NCBI RefSeq assembly: GCF_030161095.1
Contig: NZ_BSPP01000010.1
Span: 248,001-312,000 of the forward strand
Length of the DNA stretch: 64,000 nt
DNA from: Cypionkella aquatica
GTDB taxonomy: Bacteria > Pseudomonadota > Alphaproteobacteria > Rhodobacterales > Rhodobacteraceae
Reading direction: 5' to 3'
Part shown: piece after piece, positions 49,457-60,610 of the stretch
How positions within the stretch are numbered: position 1 is the stretch's first letter
Layout of the letters: every line of letters starts with the position of its first letter
The notes under the pieces: generated by a model
What the model was told of the DNA's origin: nothing
Database searches by the model: none
Seen by the model: the letters and a program-made list of their open reading frames with translations, nothing else
Made by a program: the position numbers and the translations under genes

Positions 49457-50542
49457 ATGTTGAATTTCGTGGCAAGGCGCTTGGGCGTCATGGTCTTGAC
49501 TGCGCTGGCGCTGACCTTCGTGGTGTTTTACCTGACCAATTTGCCCCCGAACCTTGAGAAACTGGCGCGCACCGAAGGCTCGGTCCGTATGACGGATCAG
49601 GCGGTTGCGTCTTGGATCGAAAACAACGGCCATGGTGGTTCGGTGTTTGGTCGCTATGCGCAATGGCTGGGGATTGCCCCCGGTTGGGTGCTGACGGATG
49701 CCAAGGGGGTGACGCGCGGGCGCTGTATCCAAGGCAATGCCGATGCTGCCACCGCCGCCACCTATTGCGGCGTGCTGCAAGGAGAATGGGGCTTTTCCAC
49801 CGTTTTCAAAAAGCCGGTGCTGGATTCGGTGCTGCAAAAGCTCGGATCGACCGGTTGGCTGATGATGTGGGTGATGATCGTGATGGTGCCCTGCTCGTTG
49901 ATCATGGGGGTGTTGTCGGGGATGCGCGAAGGCTCGCGTCTGGACCGCAGCCTGTCGATCGTGGCCATCGCCACCACGGCGACCCCGGAATATGTCTCGG
50001 GGGTTATTCTGGTGGCGATCTTTGCCTCGGCCACCGCTGGCATCTCGCCGATTTTGAATGAATGGGGCTGGATCAGTAGCAAGACGCTGTTTCTGGGCAC
50101 CGCAACCAGCGCTATGGACAAGATCACTTTCTGGAACTTCGCGCTGCCGGTGATGACCATTGCGCTGTACGGCATCGGCTATATCGCCCGGATGACCCGC
50201 GCGAGCATGACCGAAGTGATGACCCAGCAATATATCCGCACTGCCCGGCTGAAAGGCGTGCGGTTCCGCGATGTGGTGATGAAACATGCTTTGCGCAACG
50301 CTTTGATCGCGCCCTTTACCGTGATCATGCTGCAATTTCCCTGGCTGCTGAATGGCGTCGTGATCACCGAAGCTTTGTTCAACTACAAAGGCTTTGGCTG
50401 GACGCTGGTGCAAGCCGCTGGCAACAATGACATCGACCTGCTTTTGGGCTGTTCGGTGGTCGCGGTCCTCGTCGTTCTGGTCACGCAACTGATCTCCGAC
50501 ATCGGCTATGTGTTCCTGAACCCCCGTATCCGGCTGGCATGA
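49457..50542 (+). CDS. ABC transporter permease (DppB/OppB type)
   Basis: A 361-residue inner-membrane permease. A first transmembrane helix (VMVLTALALTFVVFYLTN) is followed by a periplasmic loop of about 110 residues, longer than in typical DppB, then five more helices. The EAA loop is in VRTARLKGVRFRDVVMKHALRNAL-like form (here YIRTARLKGVRFRDVVMKHA). Pairs with the downstream permease. Confidence 0.9.
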   Translation: MLNFVARRLGVMVLTALALTFVVFYLTNLPPNLEKLARTEGSVRMTDQAVASWIENNGHGGSVFGRYAQWLGIAPGWVLTDAKGVTRGRCIQGNADAATAATYCGVLQGEWGFSTVFKKPVLDSVLQKLGSTGWLMMWVMIVMVPCSLIMGVLSGMREGSRLDRSLSIVAIATTATPEYVSGVILVAIFASATAGISPILNEWGWISSKTLFLGTATSAMDKITFWNFALPVMTIALYGIGYIARMTRASMTEVMTQQYIRTARLKGVRFRDVVMKHALRNALIAPFTVIMLQFPWLLNGVVITEALFNYKGFGWTLVQAAGNNDIDLLLGCSVVAVLVVLVTQLISDIGYVFLNPRIRLA

Positions 50543-50549
50543 GGCAATA

Positions 50550-51722
50550 ATGGACGAAACAACCCTTCTTTCATGGGGCCAGATCATTGCCCGCATCGCC
50601 ACGCAGTTCCTGCCGGTGTGGATCGCGCTGATTTTGACCTTCGCCATCTCAATCCGCTACAAACGCCGCCTCGGGCTATACGGCAAGCTGTTTGACAGCC
50701 CGGTGGGCATGGTCGGCTTTTTGCTGGTGATGTTCTGGGTCTACACCGCGATCTTCGCCGATATGATCATCACCATGGACCCGATCGCACAATTTGGCCG
50801 GGTGAAGAACCCGCCGCCCGGCACGCCGTTGAAAGACGTGGTCGAGGGTCAATATGCCTATTTCCTGCTTGGCGCCGATCACCTCGCCCGCGATGTGTTC
50901 AGCCGGGTGGTGATGGGCGCGCGCCGGGTGCTGACGATTGCACCTGCGGCAACCACTTTCGCCTTTATCATGGGGGTGACGCTCGGGCTGCCTGCAGGCT
51001 ATTTCGGCGGCAAGCTGGATACGGTGCTGTCGTTCCTTGCGAACCTCGTGCTGGCCTTCCCGGTGATCTTGCTGTTCTACCTGCTGGTCACCCCGGAAAT
51101 CCGCAACACAGGCATCCCGGTGGTGCTGGCCGCCGTGCTGTTCATCTTCCCGGTGATCTTCTTCTGCACGCTGTTCAACGCGCGGTTCTTCACCAACCCG
51201 CCCAAGCGCAACCTCTATGTCGGCATCACTTTGGCGATCGGGCTTTGGGCCTATGCCGGGCTTGCGTTCAACGCCGATCCTTTGGGCGTGTGGTCGATGG
51301 ACCCGAACCTTTTGAACGTGTTCGTGTCGGTGGTGTTTGTGAACTCGCCCACCGTGTTCCGCATCGTGCGCGGCATCGTGCTGGATCTGAAAGCCCGCGA
51401 TTACGTCGCAGCCGGTCAGACTCGGGGCGAAGGCCCCTGGTACATCATGCTGTGGGAGATTTTGCCCAACGCGCGCGGCCCGCTGATCGTCGATTTCTGC
51501 CTGCGCATCGGCTATACCACGATCCTGCTTGGCACCTTGGGCTTCTTTGGCTTGGGCGTCAGCCCGGAATCCCCGGATTGGGGGTCCACCATCGACGATG
51601 GCCGCAAACTCTTGTCGCTTTACCTGCACCCGGCGATCACCCCTGCCCTTGCGCTGATGAGCCTTGTGCTGGGTCTGAACCTGCTGGCCGATGGTCTGCG
51701 CGAAGAAAGCCTGAAGGACTGA
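50550..51722 (+). CDS. ABC transporter permease (DppC/OppC type), enlarged
   Basis: A 390-residue permease, some 90 residues longer than usual DppC. The extra length is a segment at about residues 180-260 with two additional hydrophobic stretches (VVLAAVLFIFPVIFFCTLF and LYVGITLAIGLWAYAGLAF) between the standard helices. The EAA loop reads YVAAGQTRGEGPWYIMLWEI and the C-terminus GFFGLGVSPESPDWG is standard. Starts 7 bp after the DppB-like gene. Confidence 0.9.
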   Translation: MDETTLLSWGQIIARIATQFLPVWIALILTFAISIRYKRRLGLYGKLFDSPVGMVGFLLVMFWVYTAIFADMIITMDPIAQFGRVKNPPPGTPLKDVVEGQYAYFLLGADHLARDVFSRVVMGARRVLTIAPAATTFAFIMGVTLGLPAGYFGGKLDTVLSFLANLVLAFPVILLFYLLVTPEIRNTGIPVVLAAVLFIFPVIFFCTLFNARFFTNPPKRNLYVGITLAIGLWAYAGLAFNADPLGVWSMDPNLLNVFVSVVFVNSPTVFRIVRGIVLDLKARDYVAAGQTRGEGPWYIMLWEILPNARGPLIVDFCLRIGYTTILLGTLGFFGLGVSPESPDWGSTIDDGRKLLSLYLHPAITPALALMSLVLGLNLLADGLREESLKD

Positions 51723-51727
51723 CCGTT

Positions 51728-51779
51728 TTGGTCATCCTCTCTGCCTAAATATCCTGGGGGTCCGGGGGCTAGCCCCCGG
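51728..51779. repeat. Hairpin plus TAAATATCC element after the permease
   Basis: The 18-bp palindrome CCGGGGGCTAGCCCCCGG (51762-51779) is preceded by GTCATCCTCTCTGCCTAAATATCC, the reverse orientation of the AGAGAGGATGAC element seen at 1621 and 10985. It separates the permease and ATPase genes. Confidence 0.78.
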
Positions 51780-51810
51780 TCCTGCCCCTTCCGACAAAGC
51801 GAGGCGAGCC

Positions 51811-53898
51811 ATGTCTGACACCACCTGGGATCCATCCAAACCCATCCTCGAAATCGAGAACCTGTCGATCAGCTTCTTCACCCGGATGCGCGAAATTCCT
51901 GCCGTGATGGATTTCTCCTGCTCGGTGATGGCAGGAGAATCCATGGGGCTCGTGGGCGAGTCCGGTTGCGGCAAATCGACCGTCGCCTTGGCGGTGATGC
52001 GCGATCTGGGCAAGAACGGGCGGATTGTGGGCGGCAGCATCAAGTTCAAGGGCCGCGATCTGACCCATATGACCGAAGAAGAGCTGCGCCACATTCGCGG
52101 TTCGGAAATCGCGATGATCTATCAGGAACCGATGGCCTCGCTGAACCCGGCGATGAAGATCGGCGCGCAGTTGGCCGAAGTGCCAATGATCCACCAAGGC
52201 ATGGCCAAGGAACAGGCGTGGGCGCTTGCACGTCAAATCGTGGCCGACGTGCGCCTGCCCGACCCCGACCGCATGCTGCAAAGCTATCCACACCAGCTGT
52301 CGGGCGGCCAACAACAGCGCATCGTCATCGCTATGGCCCTCATGTCGAAACCCGCGCTGCTGATCCTGGATGAGCCGACCACCGCTTTGGATGTGACGGT
52401 TGAGGCTGGGATCGTCGATCTGGTCAAAGCTTTGGGTGAGAAATACGGCACGTCCATGCTGTTCATCAGCCACAACCTTGGCCTGATTCTGGATGTCTGC
52501 GACCGCCTTTGCGTGATGTATTCCGGCGAAGCGGTGGAAACCGGCAATGTCGTCGAAGTGTTCGACAAGATGCGCCATCCCTACACGCAGGCCCTGTTCC
52601 GCTCGATCCCGCTGCCCGGGGCTGACAAGAACTCGCATCCGCTGGTGGCGATCCCCGGCAACTTCCCCTTGCCGCATGAGAGGCCCAAGGGCTGCAATTT
52701 CGGGCCGCGCTGCGATTACTTTCAGGATGGCCGCTGCAACGCCGCAGATGTGCCGATGTTCACGGTGCCGGGCGACGACCGCCATGCCTCGCGCTGCATC
52801 AAATGGACCGAGATCGACTGGAACGCGCCGATGGCTGTGCGTGCCAGCAAGCCGAAAACCCCGATCGGCGAGGTGGTTTTGAAGATGGAGGATCTGCGCA
52901 AGTATTACTCCGTCTCTTCTGGCGCCTTCGGTGGCGGCACTGCCAAAGTGGTGAAGGCCAATGAAACCCTCAGCTTTGAGGCGCGCGAAGGCGAAACTTT
53001 GGCCATCGTCGGCGAAAGCGGTTGTGGTAAATCCACCTTCGCCAAGGTGCTGATGGGGCTGGAAACCGCGACCTCTGGCAGCATCCTGCTGTTTGATGAA
53101 AACGTGCAATCGACGCCGATCCAGCAACGCAACACCGATACGGTATCCTCGGTGCAAATGGTGTTCCAGAACCCGTTTGACACGTTGAACCCGTCGATGA
53201 ACGTCGGGCGCCAAATCATCCGTGCGCTTGAGATTTTCAAGCAGGGCAAGTCGGATGAAGAGCGGCAGGCCCGCATGCTGGAACTCTTGGACCTAGTAAA
53301 GCTGCCGCGCGCCTTCGCCGAACGCATGCCGCGCCAGCTGTCAGGCGGGCAAAAGCAGCGTGTGGGTATTGCGCGGGCTTTTGCGGGCGGTGCCAAGGTT
53401 GTGGTCGCCGATGAACCGGTCAGCGCTTTGGATGTGTCGGTGCAGGCGGCGGTGACTGACCTGTTGATGGACATTCAGCGCGAGAACAAAACCACGCTTT
53501 TGTTCATCAGCCACGATCTTTCCATCGTCCGCTACCTGTCTGACCGGGTGATGGTGATGTATCTGGGCCATGTGGTGGAAATGGGCACCACCGATCAGGT
53601 GTTCCAGCCGCCCTACCACCCGTACACCGAGGCTTTGCTGTCCGCCGTGCCGATTGCCGACACCAAGGTGATCCGCAAACGCATCGTGCTGGACGGCGAC
53701 ATTCCCTCGGCGATGAACCCGCCCCCGGGCTGCCCGTTCCAGACCCGCTGCCGCTGGAAGTCTCAGGTGCCGGGCGGCTTGTGCGACCGCGAAATGCCGC
53801 CGGTGCAGATGCTGGAGGACGGCCATCAGGTGAAATGCCACTTGTCGGCAGATGTGCTGGCCTCGATGGAGCCAGTGATCAAGATAGCGGCGGAGTAA
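51811..53898 (+). CDS. Fused double ABC ATPase (DppD-DppF type)
   Basis: A single 695-residue polypeptide with two peptide-importer ATPase modules. Module 1 has Walker [10 protein letters not shown] at residues 49-57 and signature LSGGQQQR near 164; module 2 has Walker A near 401 and LSGGQKQR near 510. Each ends with the oligopeptide-type cysteine-rich tail (CNFGPRCDYFQDGRC and CPFQTRCRWKSQ), which probably binds an Fe-S cluster. The fusion enforces a 1:1 heterodimer. It belongs to the upstream permeases and binding protein. Confidence 0.92.
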   Translation: MSDTTWDPSKPILEIENLSISFFTRMREIPAVMDFSCSVMAGESMGLVGESGCGKSTVALAVMRDLGKNGRIVGGSIKFKGRDLTHMTEEELRHIRGSEIAMIYQEPMASLNPAMKIGAQLAEVPMIHQGMAKEQAWALARQIVADVRLPDPDRMLQSYPHQLSGGQQQRIVIAMALMSKPALLILDEPTTALDVTVEAGIVDLVKALGEKYGTSMLFISHNLGLILDVCDRLCVMYSGEAVETGNVVEVFDKMRHPYTQALFRSIPLPGADKNSHPLVAIPGNFPLPHERPKGCNFGPRCDYFQDGRCNAADVPMFTVPGDDRHASRCIKWTEIDWNAPMAVRASKPKTPIGEVVLKMEDLRKYYSVSSGAFGGGTAKVVKANETLSFEAREGETLAIVGESGCGKSTFAKVLMGLETATSGSILLFDENVQSTPIQQRNTDTVSSVQMVFQNPFDTLNPSMNVGRQIIRALEIFKQGKSDEERQARMLELLDLVKLPRAFAERMPRQLSGGQKQRVGIARAFAGGAKVVVADEPVSALDVSVQAAVTDLLMDIQRENKTTLLFISHDLSIVRYLSDRVMVMYLGHVVEMGTTDQVFQPPYHPYTEALLSAVPIADTKVIRKRIVLDGDIPSAMNPPPGCPFQTRCRWKSQVPGGLCDREMPPVQMLEDGHQVKCHLSADVLASMEPVIKIAAE

Positions 53899-53947
53899 TT
53901 TTCGGTGAGGGTGCGTGAGATCACGCTGCCTTGCCCTTGTCAGATGT

Positions 53948-53988
53948 CGAAGCCTCCGGCGGGGATATTTAAGCAGAGAGGATGACCT
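53948..53988. repeat. Single CCTCCGGCGGGGATATTTA...AGAGAGGATGACC element
   Basis: GAAGCCTCCGGCGGGGATATTTAA and CAGAGAGGATGACC in one orientation, without its inverted partner. It lies 50 bp after the fused ATPase gene. A decayed partial copy (GAAATACTCCCCGCGGAG) follows at about 54007-54024. Confidence 0.8.
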
Positions 53989-54051
53989 TAAGTCATTGCT
54001 CTTTCTGAAATACTCCCCGCGGAGCGTGCGACGCCTCAGCCCTTGCCGACC

Positions 54052-55395
54052 CTACAAACTTGGCCCCGGTGCGATCCTGCTGCCATCGCTAAAGCGTGAC
54101 AGCCGGAAGCGGGTCAGATCATGGGTTTCGGTATTGCCCGCGACCAGATCGGCCACCACCCGCCCCATGCCGGGGCCGATGCCAAAGCCGTGGCCGCTCA
54201 TGCCCGTCGCAATCACAAGGCCGGGGATGGCCGCAACGCGGTCTATCACCGGCACCACATCGGGCATTGTGTCGATCATGCCCGCCCAAGCGGCTTTCAG
54301 TTTGGGACGGCCTAGTTCCGGCAGGGCATTGGCGAAACTGTCCTGCACATCCGACAAGGCCTTCATATTCGGGCTTGGGTTCAGCACGCGGATTTGCTCG
54401 AAGGGCGAGACTAGATCGGCCTGCCATTTGCGCGGCGTACCCCAAGCGTCGGGATAATGTTTCGGCGCGGCAGGGCGGAACACTGTTGATCTGAAATCTT
54501 TTTTCAGCACAGGAATGTAGCTGAGCATATGGCGGAACGCATCGGGGCCGATGAAGAAATCATGGCTTGCCCCGGGCGCGATGGTGTAGCCGCCATCCAG
54601 ACGGCGGCGGAAGGCGAAGCGGTCATCGGCGGCATTGCCTGCATAGACCTCTGGCAGACTTTCGGTGGCAGCCACCGATGCCAGCACCGCCAGTTGCGGG
54701 ATCACCACGCCCTCGGCGCGCAGGAACAACGACGACCACGCGCCGCCTGCCACCACCACCTGATCGCAGGCAATGCGGCCTTTTTCGGTATAGACCCCGG
54801 TGATGCGCCCGCCTGCCCGGTCAAGGCGACGCACGGCGCAATCTTCGATCAGGGTAGCACCGCGGGCGACGGCACCCTCCGCCAACATCGGCACGGCAGA
54901 CCATGGCTCGGCCCGCGCATCTGATGGCGTCAACAGACCGCCGATCCACGGCGCTTCCGCCCCCGTGATGGTGGCCTTCACCTGCCCCGGCGATTGCATC
55001 ACCGTATCAAGGCCATGCGCGCGTGCATGCACCAGCCAATCGGCAAAGCCCTGCATTTCTGCGTCGGTGCGGGCGAGATACATCACGCCTTCCTGACGAA
55101 ACCCCAGGCCTGCGCCAAATTCCTGCGCCAAAGATTTCCAGATCCGCAAACTCTCGACCATAATCGGCAATTCGTCCAGATCGCGGCCTTGCTGGCGGAT
55201 CCAGCCCCAGTTGCGACTGCTTTGCTCGCCCGCGATACGGCCCTTTTCGCAGAGCACCACTTTCATGCCACGCTCGGCCAGATGCCAAGCAGTCATCACA
55301 CCAATCACCCCGCCACCCAGCACCACCACATCGCATGCGGCTGGCAAGGCAGAGGTAAATCGCGGTTTAGAGGCTTCCGAGATCGGGAATTGCAT
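54052..55395 (-). CDS. FAD-dependent amine/amino-acid oxidoreductase (DadA/DAO family)
   Basis: A 447-residue flavoprotein of the D-amino acid dehydrogenase/sarcosine oxidase family. The N-terminal dinucleotide motif is VVVLGGGVIGVMTAWHLAERG, and the C-terminal part has VIATGMSGHGFGIGPGMGRVV, with the G-x-G-H-G-F pattern of the family. The start at 55395 overlaps the last base of the ArgE-like stop, so deacylase and oxidase are made together. Between two peptide importers it probably oxidises a released (perhaps D- or N-methyl) amino acid. Confidence 0.88.
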   Translation of the reverse strand: MQFPISEASKPRFTSALPAACDVVVLGGGVIGVMTAWHLAERGMKVVLCEKGRIAGEQSSRNWGWIRQQGRDLDELPIMVESLRIWKSLAQEFGAGLGFRQEGVMYLARTDAEMQGFADWLVHARAHGLDTVMQSPGQVKATITGAEAPWIGGLLTPSDARAEPWSAVPMLAEGAVARGATLIEDCAVRRLDRAGGRITGVYTEKGRIACDQVVVAGGAWSSLFLRAEGVVIPQLAVLASVAATESLPEVYAGNAADDRFAFRRRLDGGYTIAPGASHDFFIGPDAFRHMLSYIPVLKKDFRSTVFRPAAPKHYPDAWGTPRKWQADLVSPFEQIRVLNPSPNMKALSDVQDSFANALPELGRPKLKAAWAGMIDTMPDVVPVIDRVAAIPGLVIATGMSGHGFGIGPGMGRVVADLVAGNTETHDLTRFRLSRFSDGSRIAPGPSL

Positions 55396-56552
55396 CACCG
55401 CAGACTCTCCAGCAGATTTTCCATGAAGCGCAGGCCGGCGTTCCATTCCGACAGTTCCAGATATTCATCGACTTGATGCGCCTGCGCGATATCGCCCGGC
55501 CCGCAGACCACGGCGGAATAGCCCGCCTCTTGGAATTGGCCCGCTTCGGTGCCGTAGGACACAACGCCCGTGCTGTTATCGCCCGTCAGCTGCCGCGCGA
55601 GGTGTTCGGCTGCACCATCCACTTCGGGGCGCAGGCCGGGCACGCCGAAAAACCGCTCCAGCGTCACACCCGCCTCGGAGCGCACGGCTTTCAGCGCGGC
55701 ATCCAGACGCGCGGCCTCGGCCTCAAATTCAGCGGCCAAAGCCTCGGCATCCTCGCCCGGGACCACCCGCATTTCGACCGCGAATTTGCAATCGGCGGCA
55801 GTGATGTTATGCGCGGTGCCGCCTTGGATCATGCCCACATGCAGGGTGGTGAAGGGCGGGTAGAACGTGGCGGCGATATCCGTGATCGGGCGCGCCTGAA
55901 TCTCGGTATTCTTGGCATTGACCCAACCAATCAGCCGCGCGCCTTCCATGATCGCCGATACGCCATAGGGCAGCAGCGAGGAATGGACCTCAAAGCCCTT
56001 CACATGCACATGATAGCCGGTGCCGCCCTTGTGGCCGTGGATCAGCTTCATGCGCGAAGGCTCGCCGATCACCGCAGCCGAGGCTTGCGGCAGCACAGCT
56101 TGCATCGCTGCGATCATTGGCGGGGCGCCGGTGCAGCCCAATTCCTCATCATAGGACAAAGCCAGTTGCAGCGGGCGGGTCACCCCCTGATGCTTGGCCC
56201 GCACCAAAGCCCAGACCGCTTGCGCCACATAGCCCTTCATGTCGCAGGTGCCGCGGCCATAAAGCCGCCCGTCGCGTTCGGTCACCACCCAAGGGTCAGA
56301 GGACCACGCCTGCCCGTCCACCGGGACCACATCGGAATGGCCCGACAGCACCACGCCCCCCGCCTCCCACGGGCCGACATGCGCGAACAGGGCGGCTTTG
56401 CTGCGGTCTTCGTTCCAGTGCCGATGCGCCTCAATCCCGTGGCTGGCAAGATAGCTTTCCAGCCAATCAATCAGATCCAGATTGCTGCGGCGACTCACTG
56501 TCGGGAAGCCTACGAGGTGGTCCAGCACTTGACGCGGCGTCAGTTCGTTCAT
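55395..56552 (-). CDS. M20 deacylase, acetylornithine deacetylase (ArgE)-like
   Basis: A 385-residue zinc amidohydrolase. The motifs are VLSGHSDVVPVDGQ (first metal histidine/aspartate), YGRGTCDMKG, DEELGCTGAP (catalytic glutamates) and AVIGEPSRMKLIHGHKG. It matches ArgE in length and layout. Its setting, coupled to an FAD oxidase and between peptide importers and not with arg genes, suggests N-acyl-amino-acid deacylation in catabolism. The start at 56552 gives MNELTPRQVLDHLVGFPTVS; earlier in-frame ATGs are unlikely. Divergent from the second ABC operon. Confidence 0.88.
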   Translation of the reverse strand: MNELTPRQVLDHLVGFPTVSRRSNLDLIDWLESYLASHGIEAHRHWNEDRSKAALFAHVGPWEAGGVVLSGHSDVVPVDGQAWSSDPWVVTERDGRLYGRGTCDMKGYVAQAVWALVRAKHQGVTRPLQLALSYDEELGCTGAPPMIAAMQAVLPQASAAVIGEPSRMKLIHGHKGGTGYHVHVKGFEVHSSLLPYGVSAIMEGARLIGWVNAKNTEIQARPITDIAATFYPPFTTLHVGMIQGGTAHNITAADCKFAVEMRVVPGEDAEALAAEFEAEAARLDAALKAVRSEAGVTLERFFGVPGLRPEVDGAAEHLARQLTGDNSTGVVSYGTEAGQFQEAGYSAVVCGPGDIAQAHQVDEYLELSEWNAGLRFMENLLESLR

Positions 56553-56779
56553 CTTAGCCCCCATATGTTGTGGGCGAACGTGGCCCCGAGCACCGAAACT
56601 GTCAATCCCGGCGAAATGCCGCTGTTGTGCTACAGAATGTCGGAAAAACAATCTGGATCGCGGCCCAATTTCAGGATTGATAGCTACGAAGAAATGGTCA
56701 AGACTTGGGTGATACAACCGGGGCGGCAACGACCGACCTTGGATAAAACTAAAGAAAACAACGAACTGGGGAGTTCCAT

Positions 56780-57797
<1,018 letters not shown>

Positions 57798-57805
<8 letters not shown>

Positions 57806-58859
57806 CGCCAAAGCTGCCCCCTTGGTGCAGGTTGACGGTCTGAAGATGTATTTCCCGATCTATTCCGGCATCCTGCGCCGCCATACTGGCAATGTGAAAG
57901 CGGTTGATGGGGTGTCGTTCGACATTCAGGCCGGCGAAACTCTGGGCCTTGTTGGCGAATCTGGCTGTGGCAAGTCCACGGTGGGGCGGGCGCTTTTGCG
58001 GCTGTACGAGCCAACCGCAGGGGCTGTGATCATCGACGGCGAGAATATCGCCAGCCTTGCGCCCGAGGCGTTGCGCAAAAAACGTCCCACGATGCAGATG
58101 GTGTTTCAAGACCCGCAAGCCAGCCTGAACCCAAGGATGACCTTGGCGGCGATCATCTCGGAACCTTTGGTGGAACATACCAGCTGGAACGCCGAGCGCC
58201 GCTTGGAGCGGGTTTATGAATTGATGGATGCGGTGGGGCTGAACCGTCGCTTTGCCAACCGCTTTCCGCATGAGTTTTCCGGCGGCCAGCGTCAACGCAT
58301 TGGCATCGCGCGGGCTTTGGCACTGAATCCCAAGTTCATCGTCTGCGACGAGCCGATTGCGGCGCTGGATGTGTCGATTCAGGCGCAGGTGGTCAACCTG
58401 CTGGAAGATTTGCAGGAAAAGCTGGGCCTGACCTATTTATTCATCAGCCATGACCTTTCGATGGTCCGCCATATCGCCGACCGGGTCGCGGTGATGTATC
58501 TGGGCCGGATCGCGGAGCTTTCCCCCCGCGATGCGTTGTTTGAACGCCCGCTGCATCCCTATGCCGAGGCTTTGCTGTCGGCTGTCAATGAACCTGACCC
58601 GTCGCTGGCCCGCCGCCCCCGGATCATTCTGAAGGGCGATGTGCCCTCGCCTGCGCGGCCACCTAAAGGCTGCAATTTCAGCACGCGCTGCCCGAAAGCC
58701 TTCGCGCGCTGTCATGCCGAGAAACCCGAATTGCAAGAGGTAGAGCCGGGCCGTCAAGTCGCCTGCTTCCTCTACGACGCCAAACCCGGATCAACCGGGA
58801 CGACTGAGGCCCCAGCCAATCTGAGGCAAGAGCACAATCAACAAGGAGAGTATCAATGA
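57798..58859 (+). CDS. ABC transporter ATPase (DppF/OppF type)
   Basis: A 353-residue partner ATPase. Walker [17 protein letters not shown]-loop [11 protein letters not shown], signature [15 protein letters not shown], Walker [16 protein letters not shown]-loop FISHDLSMV, and the cysteine tail [19 protein letters not shown] are all intact. Here the two ATPases are separate, unlike the fused protein of the first importer. The stop overlaps the next start (ATGA). Confidence 0.94.
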
Positions 58860-60556
58860 AGCTGAAAACAGCCCTTCTCGGGGCGGCCTGCGCGCTGACC
58901 TTCGCGCCCGCCGCCTTCGCCGAGCGCGGCACGGATGGCGAGGTGAAATTCACCTTCCCACAGGCCGTCTCGATCATGAACCCGTTCCTGTCGTCTGGCA
59001 CCAAGGATGTCTATGCGGCCTCGCTGGTGTTGGAACCGCTCGCGGGTTTTGATGCCGATGGCAATATCATCCCAAAGCTGGTCACTGAAATCCCGACCAT
59101 CGAGAATGGTGGCATCTCGGCCGATCTGACCACGATCACCTGGAAGCTGCTGCCCGATCTGAAATGGTCGGATGGCTCGCCCGTCACCGCCGATGACGCG
59201 GTGTTCACCGCTGCCTATTGCATGGACCCTGCAGGCGGTTGCGCGCAGTTGTCCAAGTTTGATGGCGTGGCGAAGGTAGAGGCCGTCGATGCCTCGACCG
59301 TGAAAGTCACCTTCAGCGGGCCAAAGCCGAACCCCTATACCGCTTTTGTCGGCGCGCTGTCGCCCTTGTTGCAAAAGGCGCAGTTCACGCCTTGCCTTGG
59401 CGCCGCCGCCCCGACCTGCACCGATCCGAACAACATGCCGATCGGCACCGGTCCGTTCAAAGTCACCGGCTTTACCGTCAATGACACCGTGACTTTGGCG
59501 ATGAACGACCAATACCGCGACCCGGCGAAACCTGCGTTTGCCTCGGCTGTGATCAAAGGCGGCGGAGATGCCGAAGGTTCGGCCCGTGCTGTGATGGAGA
59601 CGGGCGAGTTCGACTATGCCTGGAACACCCAAATTCCGCCCGACAGCCAAGCCTCGATGACGGCGGCTGGCAAGGGCGAGTTCGTGGTGGCCTTCGGCAC
59701 GCTGGTAGAGCGTATCGAGATGAACATGACCGACCCCGACCCGGCGCTGCCGGAAGGTGAGCGGTCTACCGCCAAGCATCCGCATCCGGTTCTGTCGGAT
59801 ATCAAGGTGCGCACCGCTTTGTCGAAAGCTATTGATCGTCAGATTCTGTCGGATGTGGGCTATGGTGCGGGCGGCAAGCCGACGTGCAACGTGGTACCAG
59901 CCCCCGATGCTTGGGCGTCTGACAACACCGGCTGCATCGCGCAAGATATGGAAGGCGCGAAAAAATTGCTGGACGAAGCTGGCTGGGTTCCCGGCGCAGA
60001 TGGCATCCGCGAAAAAGACGGCAAGAAGCTGCACATCCTCTATCAATCCACCGTCAACCCGATCCGTCAGGATTTCCAAGCCTTGGTCAAGGATTGGTGG
60101 ACCGAGTTGGGTGTGGATGTCGAACTGAAAGCCATCGACCCGTCGGTGTTCTTCGGCGGCGATGCGGGTTCGCCCGACACGTTCCAGAAGTTCTATGCCG
60201 ATGTCGAGATGTATGCCAACAACTCGGACGGCACCGACCCGGAAACCTATCTGTCGCAATACCAATGCGTGAATGCACCTTCGCCCGACAATCAGTGGCA
60301 GGGTGAGAACATGAACCGCTACTGCGATCCGGCTTATGATGCCAAGGTCAAGGTTCTGTCGGGCACGGTCGATGTGGCCGAGCGTCAGAAAATCGCCAAG
60401 GAACTCAATGACATGGTGACGAAAGACAGCATGACCGTGATCCCGCTGGTTCACCGCGGCACGCTGTCAGCCCATTCCAACACCTTGGGCGGCGTCCAGA
60501 TCAACGCTTGGGATTCCGAGATGTGGAACGTGGCCGATTGGTTCCGCGTGAAGTGA
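58856..60556 (+). CDS. ABC transporter peptide-type substrate-binding protein, Sec-exported
   Basis: A 566-residue family 5 binding protein. A Sec signal peptide (LLGAACALTFAPAAFA) precedes the mature start at AERGTDG. Family segments include WKLLPDLKWSDGSPVTADDAVF and IGTGPFKVTGF. Several cysteine pairs (YCMDPAGGC, CLGAAAPTC) suggest disulfides in the periplasm. Unlike the first importer's binding protein it is not a Tat substrate. A strong hairpin and a C-rich repeat follow. Confidence 0.92.
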   Translation: MKLKTALLGAACALTFAPAAFAERGTDGEVKFTFPQAVSIMNPFLSSGTKDVYAASLVLEPLAGFDADGNIIPKLVTEIPTIENGGISADLTTITWKLLPDLKWSDGSPVTADDAVFTAAYCMDPAGGCAQLSKFDGVAKVEAVDASTVKVTFSGPKPNPYTAFVGALSPLLQKAQFTPCLGAAAPTCTDPNNMPIGTGPFKVTGFTVNDTVTLAMNDQYRDPAKPAFASAVIKGGGDAEGSARAVMETGEFDYAWNTQIPPDSQASMTAAGKGEFVVAFGTLVERIEMNMTDPDPALPEGERSTAKHPHPVLSDIKVRTALSKAIDRQILSDVGYGAGGKPTCNVVPAPDAWASDNTGCIAQDMEGAKKLLDEAGWVPGADGIREKDGKKLHILYQSTVNPIRQDFQALVKDWWTELGVDVELKAIDPSVFFGGDAGSPDTFQKFYADVEMYANNSDGTDPETYLSQYQCVNAPSPDNQWQGENMNRYCDPAYDAKVKVLSGTVDVAERQKIAKELNDMVTKDSMTVIPLVHRGTLSAHSNTLGGVQINAWDSEMWNVADWFRVK

Positions 60557-60563
60557 TCTGATG

Positions 60564-60592
60564 CGGCGGGGCCAGCGATGGCCCCGCCGTTT
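60564..60592 (+). terminator. Strong hairpin after the second binding-protein gene
   Basis: CGGCGGGGCC (60564-60573) pairs perfectly with GGCCCCGCCG (60580-60589) around a 6-base loop, followed by TTT. It begins 7 bp after the stop codon. The first importer has an equivalent hairpin at the same place (49339-49366). Confidence 0.85.
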
Positions 60593-60610
60593 CCTGCCTC
60601 GCGCAGCTGC

